Shown here: in pieces, positions 36,514-48,044 of the stretch
How the letters are laid out: the number at the start of each line of letters is the position of its first letter
How positions within the stretch are numbered: the stretch's first letter is position 1
NCBI RefSeq assembly: GCF_947501415.1
Contig: NZ_CANMVL010000004.1
Span: 114,462-178,461, forward strand
DNA from: an uncultured Halomonas sp.
GTDB lineage: Bacteria > Pseudomonadota > Gammaproteobacteria > Pseudomonadales > Halomonadaceae
Direction of reading: 5' to 3'
DNA: 64,000 nt
The notes under the pieces: generated by a model
What the model was told of the DNA's origin: nothing
Databases searched by the model: none
The model's input: the letters and a program-made list of their open reading frames with translations, nothing else
Program-made: the position numbers and the translations under genes

Positions 36514-37230
36514 TCAGCCGACGAGTCCCGGCAGCCGCCAGGCCAGTGGCAGCAGCAGGGCGGTGAGGATGCCGGTCAGGCTCATGCCCAGCGAGGAGAA
36601 GGCACCGGCGGTGGGGCTGATCTCGAAGGCGCGAACCGTGCCCAGGGCATGGCCATTGATGCCCAGCGCCAGGCCGAGCAGGCGCTCATCCTGGATGCCG
36701 AGCCAGCGTGCCACCAGGCTGACGCAGCCGATCGCCGCCACACCGGTGACCAGCAAACCGCCCATCAGCAGCGCCACCGAGCCGCCCAGGCGTTCGGTGA
36801 TGCCGATGGCGATGGGGGCTGTGACCGACTTGGGGGCCAGCGAGGCGAGGATCTCGGCGGGGGCCCCCATCACCCAGGCGATGCCTACCGCGTAGAGGGC
36901 GGCCATGGTGGCGGCGATGGGCAGGCAGAGCAGCAGCGGTCGCCACAGCTCGCGGATCTTTCCCATCTGCTGGTAGAGGGGCAGGCCCAGTGCCACCGTG
37001 GCCGGTCCCAGCAGCAACGTCATCCAGCCGGCTCCCGCACGGTAGTCGGCATAGTCGATGCCGAGCAGCCATAGCGCGGTGGCCAGCAGCAGGGCGGCCA
37101 CCAGCAGCGGAGGACACCAGGCGGGGGCACGCAGGGCACGAAACAGCCGGTCGCCGGTGAAGTAGGCGGCGAGCGTGAGTGCCACGGCGGCGAGGGGGTT
37201 GACCATCAGCTGCTCGATCAGATCACTCAT
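36514..37230 (-). CDS. lrgB: LrgB/CidB-type membrane protein
   Basis: A 238-residue protein with about seven hydrophobic segments. LLGPATVALGLPLYQQ, SLAPKSVTAPIAIGITERLGG and GINGHALGTVRAFE are the LrgB signatures. GGGAGG lies six bases before the ATG at 37230. Partner of LrgA; the family is linked to murein hydrolase control in Staphylococcus and to glycolate/pyruvate export in other organisms. It overlaps lrgA by 8 bp. Confidence 0.93.
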   Translation of the reverse strand: MSDLIEQLMVNPLAAVALTLAAYFTGDRLFRALRAPAWCPPLLVAALLLATALWLLGIDYADYRAGAGWMTLLLGPATVALGLPLYQQMGKIRELWRPLLLCLPIAATMAALYAVGIAWVMGAPAEILASLAPKSVTAPIAIGITERLGGSVALLMGGLLVTGVAAIGCVSLVARWLGIQDERLLGLALGINGHALGTVRAFEISPTAGAFSSLGMSLTGILTALLLPLAWRLPGLVG

Positions 37231-37597
37231 GGGGAGCCTCCCGGCTGTCGGTGGTGGCATCTGCCACCAGTCGACGCATCAGCCACAGGGTGGTGAAGAC
37301 GCTGAGCAGGGTACCCAGCAGCAGGGCGACCAGGATGGCGGTGAGTTGGCCGGCAAGCTCGTCGAGGATAAAGAAGATGCCCACCACGCCGGGCATGATC
37401 AGCAGTGCCAGGGCGGCGATCAGCGGCCGGGCCGCGGCGGCGATATCGTCGAAGCCGCCGCCGTGGAGCGCTAGCCAGGCGGTGAGCAGCAGCATGCCGA
37501 TCACGCCGGCTGAAACCGGCAGGCCAGTGAGGAGGACCAGCGCCTCACCGGCCAGCAGAAAGCCGATCAGCCAGAGGAAGCCACGCAGTGTCGTCAA
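37223..37597 (-). CDS. lrgA: LrgA/CidA-type membrane protein
   Basis: A 124-residue, four-segment membrane protein (GFLWLIGFLLAGEALV, then GVIGMLLLTAWLAL). I set the start at a TTG at 37597 because GGAGG sits five bases before it and the product then has the normal CidA length. An ATG at 37663 would add 22 non-hydrophobic residues and overlap the end of the CMD gene. Coupled to lrgB by an 8-bp overlap; a holin-like or small-acid transport role is inferred from the family. Confidence 0.85.
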   Translation of the reverse strand: MTTLRGFLWLIGFLLAGEALVLLTGLPVSAGVIGMLLLTAWLALHGGGFDDIAAAARPLIAALALLIMPGVVGIFFILDELAGQLTAILVALLLGTLLSVFTTLWLMRRLVADATTDSREAPHE

Positions 37598-37659
37598 GCC
37601 AGCCTCCGGTCCGAGGGCGCCATGGGGCGGTACTGTTCCAGCAGTATGGCGGCCATGGG

Positions 37660-38067
37660 TCACTCCTGTTGTGTGACGGCAACGCCCTGCTCGGCAAAGA
37701 CCTCCTGTGCCACTCGCAGGGCGTTCAATGCCCGCGGGAAGCCGACATAGGGAATAAGGTGGATGATGCAGCCGGCAATTTCGTCGGGAGTCAGGCCAAC
37801 GTTCAGGCCGGTTACCACATGCATGCCGATCTGGGGCGTGCCCTGGGCAACCAGCGCCGAGATGGTCGTCAATACCTTCTGTTTGTTGTCGAGGCCCGGT
37901 CGGGCATAGACATCGCCGAAGGCGAACTCCACCACCATCCGGGCCAGGTCGGGCGCGACATCCTTGAAGCTCTCGCCGATCTCCATGTGGCCCGTGGGGC
38001 TGTTCTCGTCGGGGATGGTCAGCTCCATCAGCTTGTCCATGCCCTTTTGATAACGATCAGTTGTCAT
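37660..38067 (-). CDS. Carboxymuconolactone decarboxylase-family protein
   Basis: A 135-residue all-alpha protein. The start at 38067 follows a purine-rich AAAGGAGAGGG site. The CMD core reads NKQKVLTTISALVAQGTPQIGMHV...GCIIHLIPYVGFPRALNAL, typical of the gamma-CMD/4-carboxymuconolactone branch. There is only one Cys, so the AhpD-type CxxC redox pair is absent. It lies between tkt and lrgA with no aromatic-pathway genes nearby, so the true role is open. Confidence 0.85.
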   Translation of the reverse strand: MTTDRYQKGMDKLMELTIPDENSPTGHMEIGESFKDVAPDLARMVVEFAFGDVYARPGLDNKQKVLTTISALVAQGTPQIGMHVVTGLNVGLTPDEIAGCIIHLIPYVGFPRALNALRVAQEVFAEQGVAVTQQE

Positions 38068-38146
38068 ATCCCTCTCCTTTCCTCTCCGGCGGGTGCAGGT
38101 TGCAACGCCGGGCTTGTCGACACTTGTCGCGCAAGGTTTCCACAAG

Positions 38147-38175
38147 AAAGGGGCTCGGCAATCGCCAGCCCCTTT
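38147..38175 (-). terminator. Terminator-like hairpin between tkt and the CMD gene
   Basis: On the minus strand: AAAGGGGCT, an 11-base loop, AGCCCCTTT, then CTT. It lies about 85 bases after the tkt stop and about 80 bases before the CMD start, so it separates the two units. Confidence 0.65.
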
Positions 38176-38189
38176 CCAGGTGTCGCCTC

Positions 38190-38243
38190 GGCCCTACCTT
38201 TCCCTCCGGCTGACCTGCTCGCGGAGGCTGGAAGGGTAGGGCC
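38190..38243. other. Imperfect long inverted repeat after tkt
   Basis: Outer arms GGCCCTACC (38190-38198) and GGTAGGGCC (38235-38243) are perfect. Inner arms CCCTCCG and CGGAGG also pair, giving a stem of about 17 bp with small bulges just downstream of the tkt stop. It may be the primary tkt transcript end or an RNA-stabilising hairpin. Confidence 0.55.
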
Positions 38244-38258
38244 GCGTTAGCGCCGAGG

Positions 38259-40262
38259 TCAGCCGTCAGTGCCCTCGAGCAGCTCGGTAGCCTGATTGAT
38301 CACGTTTTGCACGGTAAAACCGAAGAGCTTGAACAGCTCGCCCGCCGGGGCGGACTCGCCATAGCTGCGCATGCCGATCACGCGACCGTCGAGGCCCACA
38401 TACTTGTACCAGAAGTCGGCATGGCCGGCCTCGATGGCGATGCGACGGATCACGGCTCTGGGCAGCACGCTCTCGCGGTACTCGGCATCCTGGGCGTCGA
38501 AGCGGTAGGTGGAGGGCATGGAGACCACGCGCACGGCGTGGCCGGCCTGCTCCAGCTCGGTGGTGGCCTCCATGGCCAGGCCGACCTCGGAACCGGTGGC
38601 GATCAGGATCAGGTCGGGGGTGCCGTCGCAATCCTTGAGCACATAGCCGCCGCGCTGGATATTGGCCAGCTGCTGCTTGGTGCGCGACTGGTGGGGCAGG
38701 CCCTGGCGGGAGAGTACCAGCGCCGTGGGGCCGGCGTTACGCTTGATGGCGGCATCCCAGGCGGCGGCGGTTTCGGTGGCGTCGCAGGGGCGCCAGGTGG
38801 CCAGGTTGGGGGTGGTGCGCAGGTTGGTGAGCTGCTCCACCGGCTGGTGGGTGGGACCGTCTTCGCCCAGACCGATGGAGTCATGAGTGAAGACGTAGAT
38901 GGCGCGCTTGCCCATCAGGGCCGCCATGCGCACCGCGTTGCGCATGTACTCCATGAAGATCAGGAAGGTGGCGCCGTAGGGAATAAAGCCGCCGTGCAGG
39001 ACGATGCCGTTCATGATCGCGCCCATGCCGAACTCGCGGACCCCGTAGTGGAGGTAGTTGCCCTCCGGGGTCTGCGGGGTGATCGCCTGCGCCCCCTCCC
39101 AGAAGGTCAGGTTCGAGGGTGCCAGGTCGGCGCTGCCGCCGAGCAGCTCGGGCAGCTGCGGCCCCAGCTCGTTGAGGCAGTTGAGCGAGGCCTTGCGCGA
39201 GGCGATGGACTCACCCTTCTCCTGGGCACGCTGCACCATGGCTTCGCTGGTAAAGGCGGTGGGCAGCTTGCACTCCATGCGGCGAGCAAACTCGCGAGCC
39301 AGCTCCGGGTGGGCCTCGGCGTAGCGCTCGAAGCGGGCCTGCCACTTCTCCTGCTGGGTCTGGCCGGCCTCGCTGGCGTCCCAGCCACGATAGATCTCCT
39401 CGGGCACATGGAAGGGCGCGTGGGGCCATTCGAGGCGCTGACGAGCGGCGGCGACTTCGTCCTCGCCGAGCGGGGCGCCATGGGTGGCGGCGGTACCCTG
39501 CTTGCCGGGGGCGCCGAAGCCGATGATCGTCTTACAGATGATCAGGCTGGGCTTGTCATCCTGGCTGCGTGCCATCTCGATGGCGGCCTGGATCTCCTCG
39601 GGCTTGTGGCCGTCGACGTTGGGTACCACGTGCCAGCCATAGGCCTCGAAGCGCTTGGCGGTGTCCTCGGTGAACCACTCCTCGACCTCGCCATCGATGG
39701 AGATGCCGTTGTCGTCATAGAGGGCGATCAGCTTGCCGAGCTGCTGGGTGCCGGCCAGGGAGCAGGCCTCGTGAGAGACACCCTCCATCAGGCAGCCGTC
39801 GCCGACGAACACATAGGTGTAGTGGTCGACGATGTCGTGACCGGGGCGGTTGAACTGGGCCGCCAGGGTCTTCTCGGCGAGTGCCATGCCCACGGCGTTG
39901 GCCAGGCCCTGGCCCAGCGGACCGGTAGTGGTCTCGATCCCCGGCGCGTAGCCGTATTCGGGGTGGCCGGCGGTCTTGGCGTGAAGCTGGCGGAAGTTCT
40001 GCAGCTCCTCGAGACCGAGCTCGTAGCCGGTGAGGTGGAGCAGGGAGTAGAGCAGCATGGAGCCGTGACCGTTGGAGAGCACGAAACGGTCGCGGTCGGG
40101 CCACTTCGGGTCGGCCGGGTTGTGCTTGAGGTAGTCGTTCCACAGCACCTCGGCGATGTCGGCCATGCCCATGGGCGCGCCTGGATGGCCGGAATTGGCC
40201 TTCTGGACGGCATCCATGGAGAGGGCGCGAATGGCGTTGGCCAGTTCGAAACGTGACGGCAT
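38259..40262 (-). CDS. tkt: Transketolase
   Basis: A 667-residue ThDP enzyme of the pentose-phosphate pathway. The start at 40262 ([32 protein letters not shown]) has GAGGAG seven bases upstream. The thiamine-diphosphate motif is [13 protein letters not shown]...[38 protein letters not shown] and RPCDATET are all present. It moves C2 units between sugar phosphates, and E4P made here is the Epd substrate encoded 2 kb downstream. Divergent from metK. Confidence 0.98.
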   Translation of the reverse strand: MPSRFELANAIRALSMDAVQKANSGHPGAPMGMADIAEVLWNDYLKHNPADPKWPDRDRFVLSNGHGSMLLYSLLHLTGYELGLEELQNFRQLHAKTAGHPEYGYAPGIETTTGPLGQGLANAVGMALAEKTLAAQFNRPGHDIVDHYTYVFVGDGCLMEGVSHEACSLAGTQQLGKLIALYDDNGISIDGEVEEWFTEDTAKRFEAYGWHVVPNVDGHKPEEIQAAIEMARSQDDKPSLIICKTIIGFGAPGKQGTAATHGAPLGEDEVAAARQRLEWPHAPFHVPEEIYRGWDASEAGQTQQEKWQARFERYAEAHPELAREFARRMECKLPTAFTSEAMVQRAQEKGESIASRKASLNCLNELGPQLPELLGGSADLAPSNLTFWEGAQAITPQTPEGNYLHYGVREFGMGAIMNGIVLHGGFIPYGATFLIFMEYMRNAVRMAALMGKRAIYVFTHDSIGLGEDGPTHQPVEQLTNLRTTPNLATWRPCDATETAAAWDAAIKRNAGPTALVLSRQGLPHQSRTKQQLANIQRGGYVLKDCDGTPDLILIATGSEVGLAMEATTELEQAGHAVRVVSMPSTYRFDAQDAEYRESVLPRAVIRRIAIEAGHADFWYKYVGLDGRVIGMRSYGESAPAGELFKLFGFTVQNVINQATELLEGTDG

Positions 40263-40450
40263 GGGAGAGCTCCTCGCCTGCGTTCCACGCCGTACGGGGG
40301 CGGGGACGGGCTGTCTGGCTGGATCGGACGCCGCGCGGGCGGGGCGCGGCGTGGTCGAATTCGGTGGCGTATTGTCGCCGACTTGACGGCGCGCTTCAAA
40401 TCGTGGATGCCTCGCCACCTGCCAGCGTGTAGACTCTTGGCCCCAATATG

Positions 40451-40473
40451 AGGCCCACCGCGGCCTGTTTTTT
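40451..40473 (+). terminator. Hairpin plus T6 in the metK leader (possible attenuator)
   Basis: AGGCC, loop CACCGC, GGCCT, G, then six T's ending 42 bases before the metK ATG. The form is that of a short intrinsic terminator inside the leader. Three GTGAC pentamers follow at 40474, 40484 and 40493. Confidence 0.45.
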
Positions 40474-40515
40474 GTGACTTGTTGTGACATCCGTGACTCC
40501 ACGGTCGAGGACGCC

Positions 40516-41739
40516 ATGAGCGAATACTCCCTGTTTACCTCCGAATCCGTCTCCGAGGGGCACCCGGACAAGATCGCCGATCAGATCTCCGATGCCGTGC
40601 TCGATGCCATCATCGCCCGCGACAAGCAGGCGCGGGTGGCCTGTGAGACTCTGGTCAAGACCGGCGTGGCGATCGTCGCCGGCGAGATCACCACCTCCGC
40701 CTGGGTCGACCTCGAGGCGATCGTGCGCGAGGTGATTACCGGTATCGGCTATACCTCCTCGGATGTCGGCTTCGATGGCCTGACCTGTGGCGTGCTCAAC
40801 CTGATCGGCAAGCAGAGCGTGGATATCGCCCAGGGCGTCGACCGTAGCAAGCCCGAGGACCAGGGCGCCGGCGACCAGGGCTTGATGTTCGGTTACGCCA
40901 CCAACGAGACCGATTCCTTCATGCCGGCGCCGATTCACTATGCCCATCGTCTGGTGGAGCGCCAGGCGGAACTGCGCAAGCAGGGCCTGCTGCCCTGGCT
41001 GCGCCCGGATGCCAAGAGTCAGCTCACCTTCCGCTACGATGCCGAGGGCAAGCCCTGCGCCGTGGATGCCATCGTGCTCTCCACCCAGCATGATCCTGAG
41101 ATCGACCAGCAGGAGCTGCGCAAGATGGTTCGGCGCGAGATCATCGAGCAGGTGGTGCCTGCCGAGTGGCTCTCCGATGAGACCAAGTACCATATCAACC
41201 CGACCGGCAAGTTCGTGATCGGCGGCCCGGTGGGCGACTGTGGCCTGACCGGCCGCAAGATCATCGTCGACACCTACGGTGGCACGGCCCGCCACGGTGG
41301 TGGCGCCTTCTCCGGCAAGGATCCGTCCAAGGTGGACCGCAGCGCCGCCTACGCCGGTCGCTATGTGGCCAAGAACATCGTCGCCGCAGGGCTCGCCGAC
41401 AAGTGCGAGATCCAGGTCTCCTACGCCATCGGCGTGGCCGAGCCCACCTCGGTCGCCATCAACACCTTCGGAACCGGCAAGGTGGATGAGGCGAGGATCA
41501 TCGAGCTGGTCCGTGAGCACTTCGACCTGCGGCCCAACGCCATCACTCGCATGCTCGATCTGCTGCACCCCATGTATCGGCTGACCGCGGCCTACGGTCA
41601 CTTCGGCCGTGAGCCCTTCGAGACCTCCTATACCTGGACCGATACCGATGGGCAGCAGCACACCGAGACCTTCACGGCCTTCCCCTGGGAGAAGGTCGAC
41701 CGGGCCGCTGCCCTGCGTCAGGCCGCCGGCCTCCAGTAA
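40516..41739 (+). CDS. metK: S-adenosylmethionine synthase
   Basis: A 407-residue enzyme making SAM from methionine and ATP. The start at 40516 has GAGG six bases upstream. Motifs: the ATP/metal-site [33 protein letters not shown], and the P-loop-like [18 protein letters not shown]. Length is slightly above E. coli MetK (384 aa) because of an insert near KSQLTFRYD and the extended C-terminus. First of three methyl-cycle genes on this strand (with ahcY and metF). Confidence 0.98.
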   Translation: MSEYSLFTSESVSEGHPDKIADQISDAVLDAIIARDKQARVACETLVKTGVAIVAGEITTSAWVDLEAIVREVITGIGYTSSDVGFDGLTCGVLNLIGKQSVDIAQGVDRSKPEDQGAGDQGLMFGYATNETDSFMPAPIHYAHRLVERQAELRKQGLLPWLRPDAKSQLTFRYDAEGKPCAVDAIVLSTQHDPEIDQQELRKMVRREIIEQVVPAEWLSDETKYHINPTGKFVIGGPVGDCGLTGRKIIVDTYGGTARHGGGAFSGKDPSKVDRSAAYAGRYVAKNIVAAGLADKCEIQVSYAIGVAEPTSVAINTFGTGKVDEARIIELVREHFDLRPNAITRMLDLLHPMYRLTAAYGHFGREPFETSYTWTDTDGQQHTETFTAFPWEKVDRAAALRQAAGLQ

Positions 41740-41776
41740 AGCATGACGCAGTAGGCTCAGGCCTGCGCGACATAAT

Positions 41777-41806
41777 GGGCCCCGCCGGCAGCGCCGTGCG
41801 GGGCCC
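41777..41806 (+). terminator. Hairpin after metK
   Basis: GGGCCCCGC pairs with GCGGGGCCC across a 12-base loop, 37 bases after the metK stop. There is no real T-run (GTTG follows), so termination is plausible but not certain. Confidence 0.5.
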
Positions 41807-41814
41807 GTTGCTAG

Positions 41815-43566
<1,752 letters not shown>

Positions 43567-43632
43567 TTGTCGGTCGCCGGAATCGCCGCCTATAGTGAAG
43601 GTCACGCTTTCAGCACGTGACGAGGTGCGCCC

Positions 43633-45042
43633 ATGAACCAGCCCGCCGTGACCACTCCCGCCCAGCAGGACTTCAAGGTTGCCGATCTCGCCCTGGCCGA
43701 CTGGGGGCGTCGCGAGATACGCATCGCCGAGACCGAAATGCCGGCATTGATGACGATCCGTGAGCAGTATCGCGATGCTCGGCCACTGGCCGGGGCACGT
43801 ATCGCCGGCTGCATTCACATGACCATCCAGACCGCGGTGCTGATCGAGACCTTGATCGATCTGGGGGCCAGCGTGCGCTGGTCGTCCTGCAATATCTTCT
43901 CCACCCAGGATCACGCCGCGGCGGCCATCGCCGCCGCCGGAATCCCGGTATTTGCCTGGAAGGGGGAGAGCGAGGAGGCGTTCTGGTGGTGCATCGAACA
44001 GACCGTCACCGGCCCCGACGGCTGGACCCCCAATCTGGTACTCGACGACGGCGGTGACCTGACCCTGCTGCTGCACGAGAAGCGCCCGGAGCTGCTCGAT
44101 GCCGTTCATGGCATCAGCGAGGAGACCACCACGGGCGTGCATCGGCTGCAGGAGATGCTGCGCGACGGCATCCTGCGTGTGCCGGCCATCAACGTCAATG
44201 ACGCCGTGACCAAGTCGAAGAACGACAACAAGTATGGCTGCCGGCATTCGCTCAGCGATGCCATCAAGCGCGCCACCGACCATCTGCTGTCCGGCAAGCA
44301 GGCGCTGGTGGTGGGCTATGGCGATGTGGGCAAGGGGTCGGCGGCGTCGCTCCGTCAGGAGGGAATGATCGTCAGGATTGCGGAGATCGACCCGCTGTGC
44401 GCGATGCAGGCCTGCATGGACGGCTTCGAGGTGGTCTCTCCCTATGTCGGTGGCATCAACCGGGGTGTGGAGAGCATCGACCGTGAGTTGCTGCGTCGCA
44501 TCGATCTGGTGGTGACCTGCACCGGCAATATCGCCGCCTGCGATGCCACCATGCTGCAGGCCCTCAAGTCCGGGGCGGTGGTGTGCAATATCGGCCACTT
44601 CGACAGCGAGATCGACACCGGCTACATGCGCCGCCACTGGCACTGGGAGGAGGTGAAGCCCCAGGTGCACAAGGTCTATCGCGACAGCAGGCCGGGCGAC
44701 TTCGATCCTGCCAGCCGCGACTATCTGATCCTGCTCTCCGAGGGGCGCCTGGTGAACCTGGGCAACGCCACCGGTCATCCCTCGCGGGTGATGGATGGCT
44801 CCTTCGCCAACCAGGTGCTGGCGCAGCTGCATCTCTACCGGGGCCGGTTCGCCGAGCTGTCGGCCGAGGAGAAGAGCGAGGCGCTCGGGGTGAGCGTGTT
44901 GCCACGCCACCTCGATGAGGAGGTGGCCCGCTATATGGTGGAGGGCTTCGGTGGTGTGATTACCCGCATGACCGAGGCCCAGGTCGAGTACACCGGCGTT
45001 CCGGCGGATGGTCCCTTCAAGCCGGACCACTATCGTTATTGA
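43633..45042 (+). CDS. ahcY: S-adenosylhomocysteine hydrolase
   Basis: A 469-residue NAD-dependent enzyme that splits S-adenosylhomocysteine to adenosine and homocysteine. [56 protein letters not shown] (substrate/NAD contacts) and the Rossmann [12 protein letters not shown] are all present. The C-terminus ends KPDHYRY as usual. It removes the SAM by-product and feeds homocysteine to methionine synthase, which uses the methyl group supplied through metF (48045). Confidence 0.98.
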   Translation: MNQPAVTTPAQQDFKVADLALADWGRREIRIAETEMPALMTIREQYRDARPLAGARIAGCIHMTIQTAVLIETLIDLGASVRWSSCNIFSTQDHAAAAIAAAGIPVFAWKGESEEAFWWCIEQTVTGPDGWTPNLVLDDGGDLTLLLHEKRPELLDAVHGISEETTTGVHRLQEMLRDGILRVPAINVNDAVTKSKNDNKYGCRHSLSDAIKRATDHLLSGKQALVVGYGDVGKGSAASLRQEGMIVRIAEIDPLCAMQACMDGFEVVSPYVGGINRGVESIDRELLRRIDLVVTCTGNIAACDATMLQALKSGAVVCNIGHFDSEIDTGYMRRHWHWEEVKPQVHKVYRDSRPGDFDPASRDYLILLSEGRLVNLGNATGHPSRVMDGSFANQVLAQLHLYRGRFAELSAEEKSEALGVSVLPRHLDEEVARYMVEGFGGVITRMTEAQVEYTGVPADGPFKPDHYRY

Positions 45043-45069
45043 AGGGTCGGCGTTACTGAATGGCCCGCG

Positions 45070-45873
45070 CTAAAGAGGGGCCCGGTGAACCAGCTCCCCG
45101 GGGGTTCTGCCGAACTCCTCGCGAAAGGCGGCGATAAACGCCGACAGGCTCTCGTAGCCGCAGGCCAGGGCGACGTCGGTGACCCGCTCACCGGCTTCCA
45201 GCCGGGGCAGGGCGGCAAAGAGCCGGCAGCGCTGGCGCCAGCGGCGAAAGCCGATCCCGGTCTGGGCACGAAAGGCGCGGCTCAGGGTACGCTCGGCCAC
45301 CCCCAGCCGGCGGGCGTGCTCGCTGAGCCGGTGGGGCGCGTCGGGGCGTGCCTGGATGCGCTGACATAACCGGGCCAGTCGAGGGTCGCGGGGCCAGGGC
45401 AGCATCAGCGGCACTCGGGGGGCGGCCCGTAGACGGTCCAGCAGCACCTGGGCCAGCCGGTTGTCAGCGCCCTCCCGGTCATAGAGCACCGGCAGCTCGC
45501 CAAAGGCGCGGATCAGCTCGCGCAGCAGCGGCTGTACCTCCAGCACATGGCAGTCGGGCCACCCCAGGTCGCAGGCCTCCGGTTCGAGATAGAGGCTGCG
45601 GATCTCGCTGTCGCGGGAGCAGCGTACGCCGTGGAGGCGGCCGGGGGGAATCCATACCGCGCGGTCGGGCGGGGCGATGAAGCGTGCCTCGGGGGTGGCC
45701 ACCTCGACCACTCCCCTGGCGGCGTAAGAGAGCTGGGCCCAGGGGTGGCGATGGCGGCGTGGGATGGCGCGGTTGGGCAGCGTCTCACGATGGCCGTAGA
45801 GCGGACGGGGTAGGCGCTTCAGCTCACCGAGGCGCGTCGGTTCTGGGTGTGGGATGTCCGTTTGTCGATACAT
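45070..45873 (-). CDS. AraC-family transcriptional regulator with cupin sensor (NimR-like)
   Basis: A 267-residue regulator. An N-terminal cupin (about 20-130) contains RHRHPWAQLSYAARGVVEV and a WIPPGRLHGVRC strand; a C-terminal pair of helix-turn-helices (about 165-262) includes LGVAERTLSRAFRAQTG and VTDVALACGYESLSAFIAAFREEFGRTPG. It resembles E. coli NimR, which represses a divergent exporter. Here the divergent gene (93 bp away) is an SBF-type transporter and is the likely target. The ribosome site is weak. Confidence 0.9.
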   Translation of the reverse strand: MYRQTDIPHPEPTRLGELKRLPRPLYGHRETLPNRAIPRRHRHPWAQLSYAARGVVEVATPEARFIAPPDRAVWIPPGRLHGVRCSRDSEIRSLYLEPEACDLGWPDCHVLEVQPLLRELIRAFGELPVLYDREGADNRLAQVLLDRLRAAPRVPLMLPWPRDPRLARLCQRIQARPDAPHRLSEHARRLGVAERTLSRAFRAQTGIGFRRWRQRCRLFAALPRLEAGERVTDVALACGYESLSAFIAAFREEFGRTPGELVHRAPL

Positions 45874-45965
45874 GGTGTCTTGTTGGCGTGAAAACGACGT
45901 GACCGTTCAGGATAGTCTGTGGCGATCCCTTCGGTCATGGCCTTTCTGTCACTCGAGGTGCACCC

Positions 45966-46982
45966 ATGTTGTCGCGACTGCGTACCCTGTTCGATACCTT
46001 CACCCTGCTGCTGATGGCGGTGGTGGCCGTGGCCACCTTGCTGCCGGCCCAGGGAGCTTGGGAGGTGTTCTTCGTCTGGTTGACCCGGCTGGCCATCGCG
46101 CTGCTGTTCTTCATGCACGGTGCCAAGCTGTCGCGTCAGGCGATCATCGCCGGCGCTACCCACTGGCGACTGCATCTGCTGGTGTTCGCCTGTACTTTCA
46201 TGATGTTCCCGCTGATAGGCTGGGCGCTCAAGCCGCTGTTGTTGCCGCTGCTGGGTCTGCCGCTGTATATCGGCATGCTCTATCTATGTGCGCTGCCGGG
46301 TACGGTGCAGTCGGCGATCGCCTTCACCTCCATCGCACGGGGCAATGTGTCGGCTGCGGTGTGCAGTGCCTCGGCCTCGAGCCTGATCGGCATCGGCCTG
46401 ACACCGCTGCTGCTGACCCTGCTGCTGGATGCCGAGGGAGTGGGCGAAACCGCGGTAAGCCTCGATGCGGTGGGCAGGATCTGCCTGCAGCTGCTGCTGC
46501 CCTTCGTGCTGGGCCACCTGTCGCGCCCCTGGACCGGCGACTGGATCGCCCGCAACCGCGGCTGGCTGGTAAGTGTCGACCAGAGCTCCATCCTGCTGGT
46601 GGTCTATACCGCCTTCAGTGCCTCGGTGGTGGGCGGGCTATGGCAGACCGTCGCGGCCCGGGAGCTGGCGGCACTGACCCTTACGTGCTGCGCGTTGCTG
46701 GCGCTGGTGTTGTGGCTGACCGCCTGGCTGGCGCGGCGCCTGGGGTTCAGTCGCGAGGACGAGATCACCATCGTGTTCTGCGGCTCCAAGAAGAGCATGG
46801 CCACTGGCGTGCCCATGGCCCAGCTGCTGTTTACCGGCGGCGCCATCGGCCCCGCGCTGTTGCCGTTGATGCTGTTCCACCAGATTCAGCTGTTGGTCTG
46901 CGCGGTATTGGCCCAGCGCTACGCCCCTCGCGAGGAGAGCGCCGCTCAGCCGGCCACCAGTGGCAGCATCAGCCCAAGGTAG
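45966..46982 (+). CDS. Bile acid:sodium symporter-fold transporter (YfeH-like)
   Basis: A 338-residue membrane protein with about ten hydrophobic segments. ALLFFMHGAKLSRQAI, LPGTVQSAIAFTSIARGN and the crossover helix FCGSKKSMATGVPMAQLLF are hallmarks of the YfeH/ASBT7 branch. GAGGTG lies six bases before the ATG. It probably moves an organic anion with Na+. The neighbouring AraC gene is the likely regulator. The 3' end overlaps the convergent AEC transporter gene by 37 bp. Confidence 0.9.
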   Translation: MLSRLRTLFDTFTLLLMAVVAVATLLPAQGAWEVFFVWLTRLAIALLFFMHGAKLSRQAIIAGATHWRLHLLVFACTFMMFPLIGWALKPLLLPLLGLPLYIGMLYLCALPGTVQSAIAFTSIARGNVSAAVCSASASSLIGIGLTPLLLTLLLDAEGVGETAVSLDAVGRICLQLLLPFVLGHLSRPWTGDWIARNRGWLVSVDQSSILLVVYTAFSASVVGGLWQTVAARELAALTLTCCALLALVLWLTAWLARRLGFSREDEITIVFCGSKKSMATGVPMAQLLFTGGAIGPALLPLMLFHQIQLLVCAVLAQRYAPREESAAQPATSGSISPR

Positions 46983-47881
46983 AGCGGTATCAGCAGCGGC
47001 GCGGCCAGGGTGGTGATCAGTACCGCCTGGGCGCCCTTGCCCGGGGCGATGCCCAGCTCCATGGCCACCACCACCACGTTGGCGGCCATGGGTACCACCC
47101 CCAGCAGCAGCATGGCCATGGCCAGCTCCCGCGAGAGCGGTGTCATGGCCTGGAGCAGCAGCACCGCGCCCAGCGCCAGCAGCGGCCAGAGCACGCAACG
47201 GATCGCCACGCAGGCCCCGATAAAGCGGCCATCCAGCTCGCGAATGCTGACCCTGCCCAGCGTCATGCCGATGATCATCATGCCCAGCAGGGTGTAGGTA
47301 GCCGGAAATACCGCCAGCCCCTCCATGGCGGTCGCCGGTATCGTCAGGCCCAGGCCGCTGACCACCAGTGCCGCCAGGAAGGCGTAGATCAGCGGCAGTC
47401 GCACGATCTTGGCCAGGCTATCGGCGACCGAGAACTGCCCCCGGGCGCTGAGGTAGAAGCCCACCGTGAACTCGTAGAGGGTGATGCCCAGCACGCAGAA
47501 CAGGTAGAGGGTGACCCCCTCCGGTGGCAGCAGCACCAGGGCCACCGGCAGGCCGAAGTAGCCGGTGTTGCCGGTGCCGGCGGAGAAGGCCAGCAGGGCG
47601 CTCTCCTGAGGGAGAAAGGCATGCCGGGTCAGGCGGTGCACCAGCAGGGCGAGCAGGCTGGCGGTGACGAAGGCAGCCAGGGTCAACAGCAGGAAGCTGG
47701 GCGTGGGGCCACCCTGAACCAGGCCGCGAAAGAAGGTCAGGGGAGCCACCAGGTAGATCAGCAGGGTCGCGATGGGGCGTGGGTCCACCGCCAGCCGGCG
47801 AGCGGCCAGCCAGCCCAGGGCGACATAGCTCAACAGTATCCACAACGGGCCCATCAGGGCGCTGGGGTCGATGGCGTGCAT
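46946..47881 (-). CDS. AEC (auxin efflux carrier) family transporter
   Basis: A 311-residue membrane protein with about ten hydrophobic segments. SAGTGNTGYFGLPVAL and MAANVVVVAMELGI are the paired crossover motifs of the AEC family. AAGGA lies seven bases before the ATG. Bacterial members export malate, malonate or other anions. It overlaps the SBF gene tail-to-tail by 37 bp, so the two proteins share DNA at their C-terminal ends. Divergent from metF. Confidence 0.9.
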   Translation of the reverse strand: MHAIDPSALMGPLWILLSYVALGWLAARRLAVDPRPIATLLIYLVAPLTFFRGLVQGGPTPSFLLLTLAAFVTASLLALLVHRLTRHAFLPQESALLAFSAGTGNTGYFGLPVALVLLPPEGVTLYLFCVLGITLYEFTVGFYLSARGQFSVADSLAKIVRLPLIYAFLAALVVSGLGLTIPATAMEGLAVFPATYTLLGMMIIGMTLGRVSIRELDGRFIGACVAIRCVLWPLLALGAVLLLQAMTPLSRELAMAMLLLGVVPMAANVVVVAMELGIAPGKGAQAVLITTLAAPLLIPLYLGLMLPLVAG

Positions 47882-48044
47882 GGAAAATCCTTGTCTGATG
47901 ACTCCGGGGCATCATGATGCCCGTGGCGCTGGTGGGGGGCCAACTTGAATGAAATCGATATGAGGCCACGAATCTTTCATTGGTGGGTAGGGTAACGACT
48001 CGTCACAATGGACACATCATGCAGACGCCTCATGAGGAGATCCG

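Noticed and set aside
38307..40256. A ~649-codon open frame on the plus strand
   Set aside because: It is antisense to the whole tkt gene. The long open frame follows from the strong GC bias at third positions.
43567..43632. S-adenosylhomocysteine riboswitch before ahcY
   Set aside because: Only 66 bp separate ligB and ahcY and I see none of the conserved SAH-riboswitch core; the space is also short for it.
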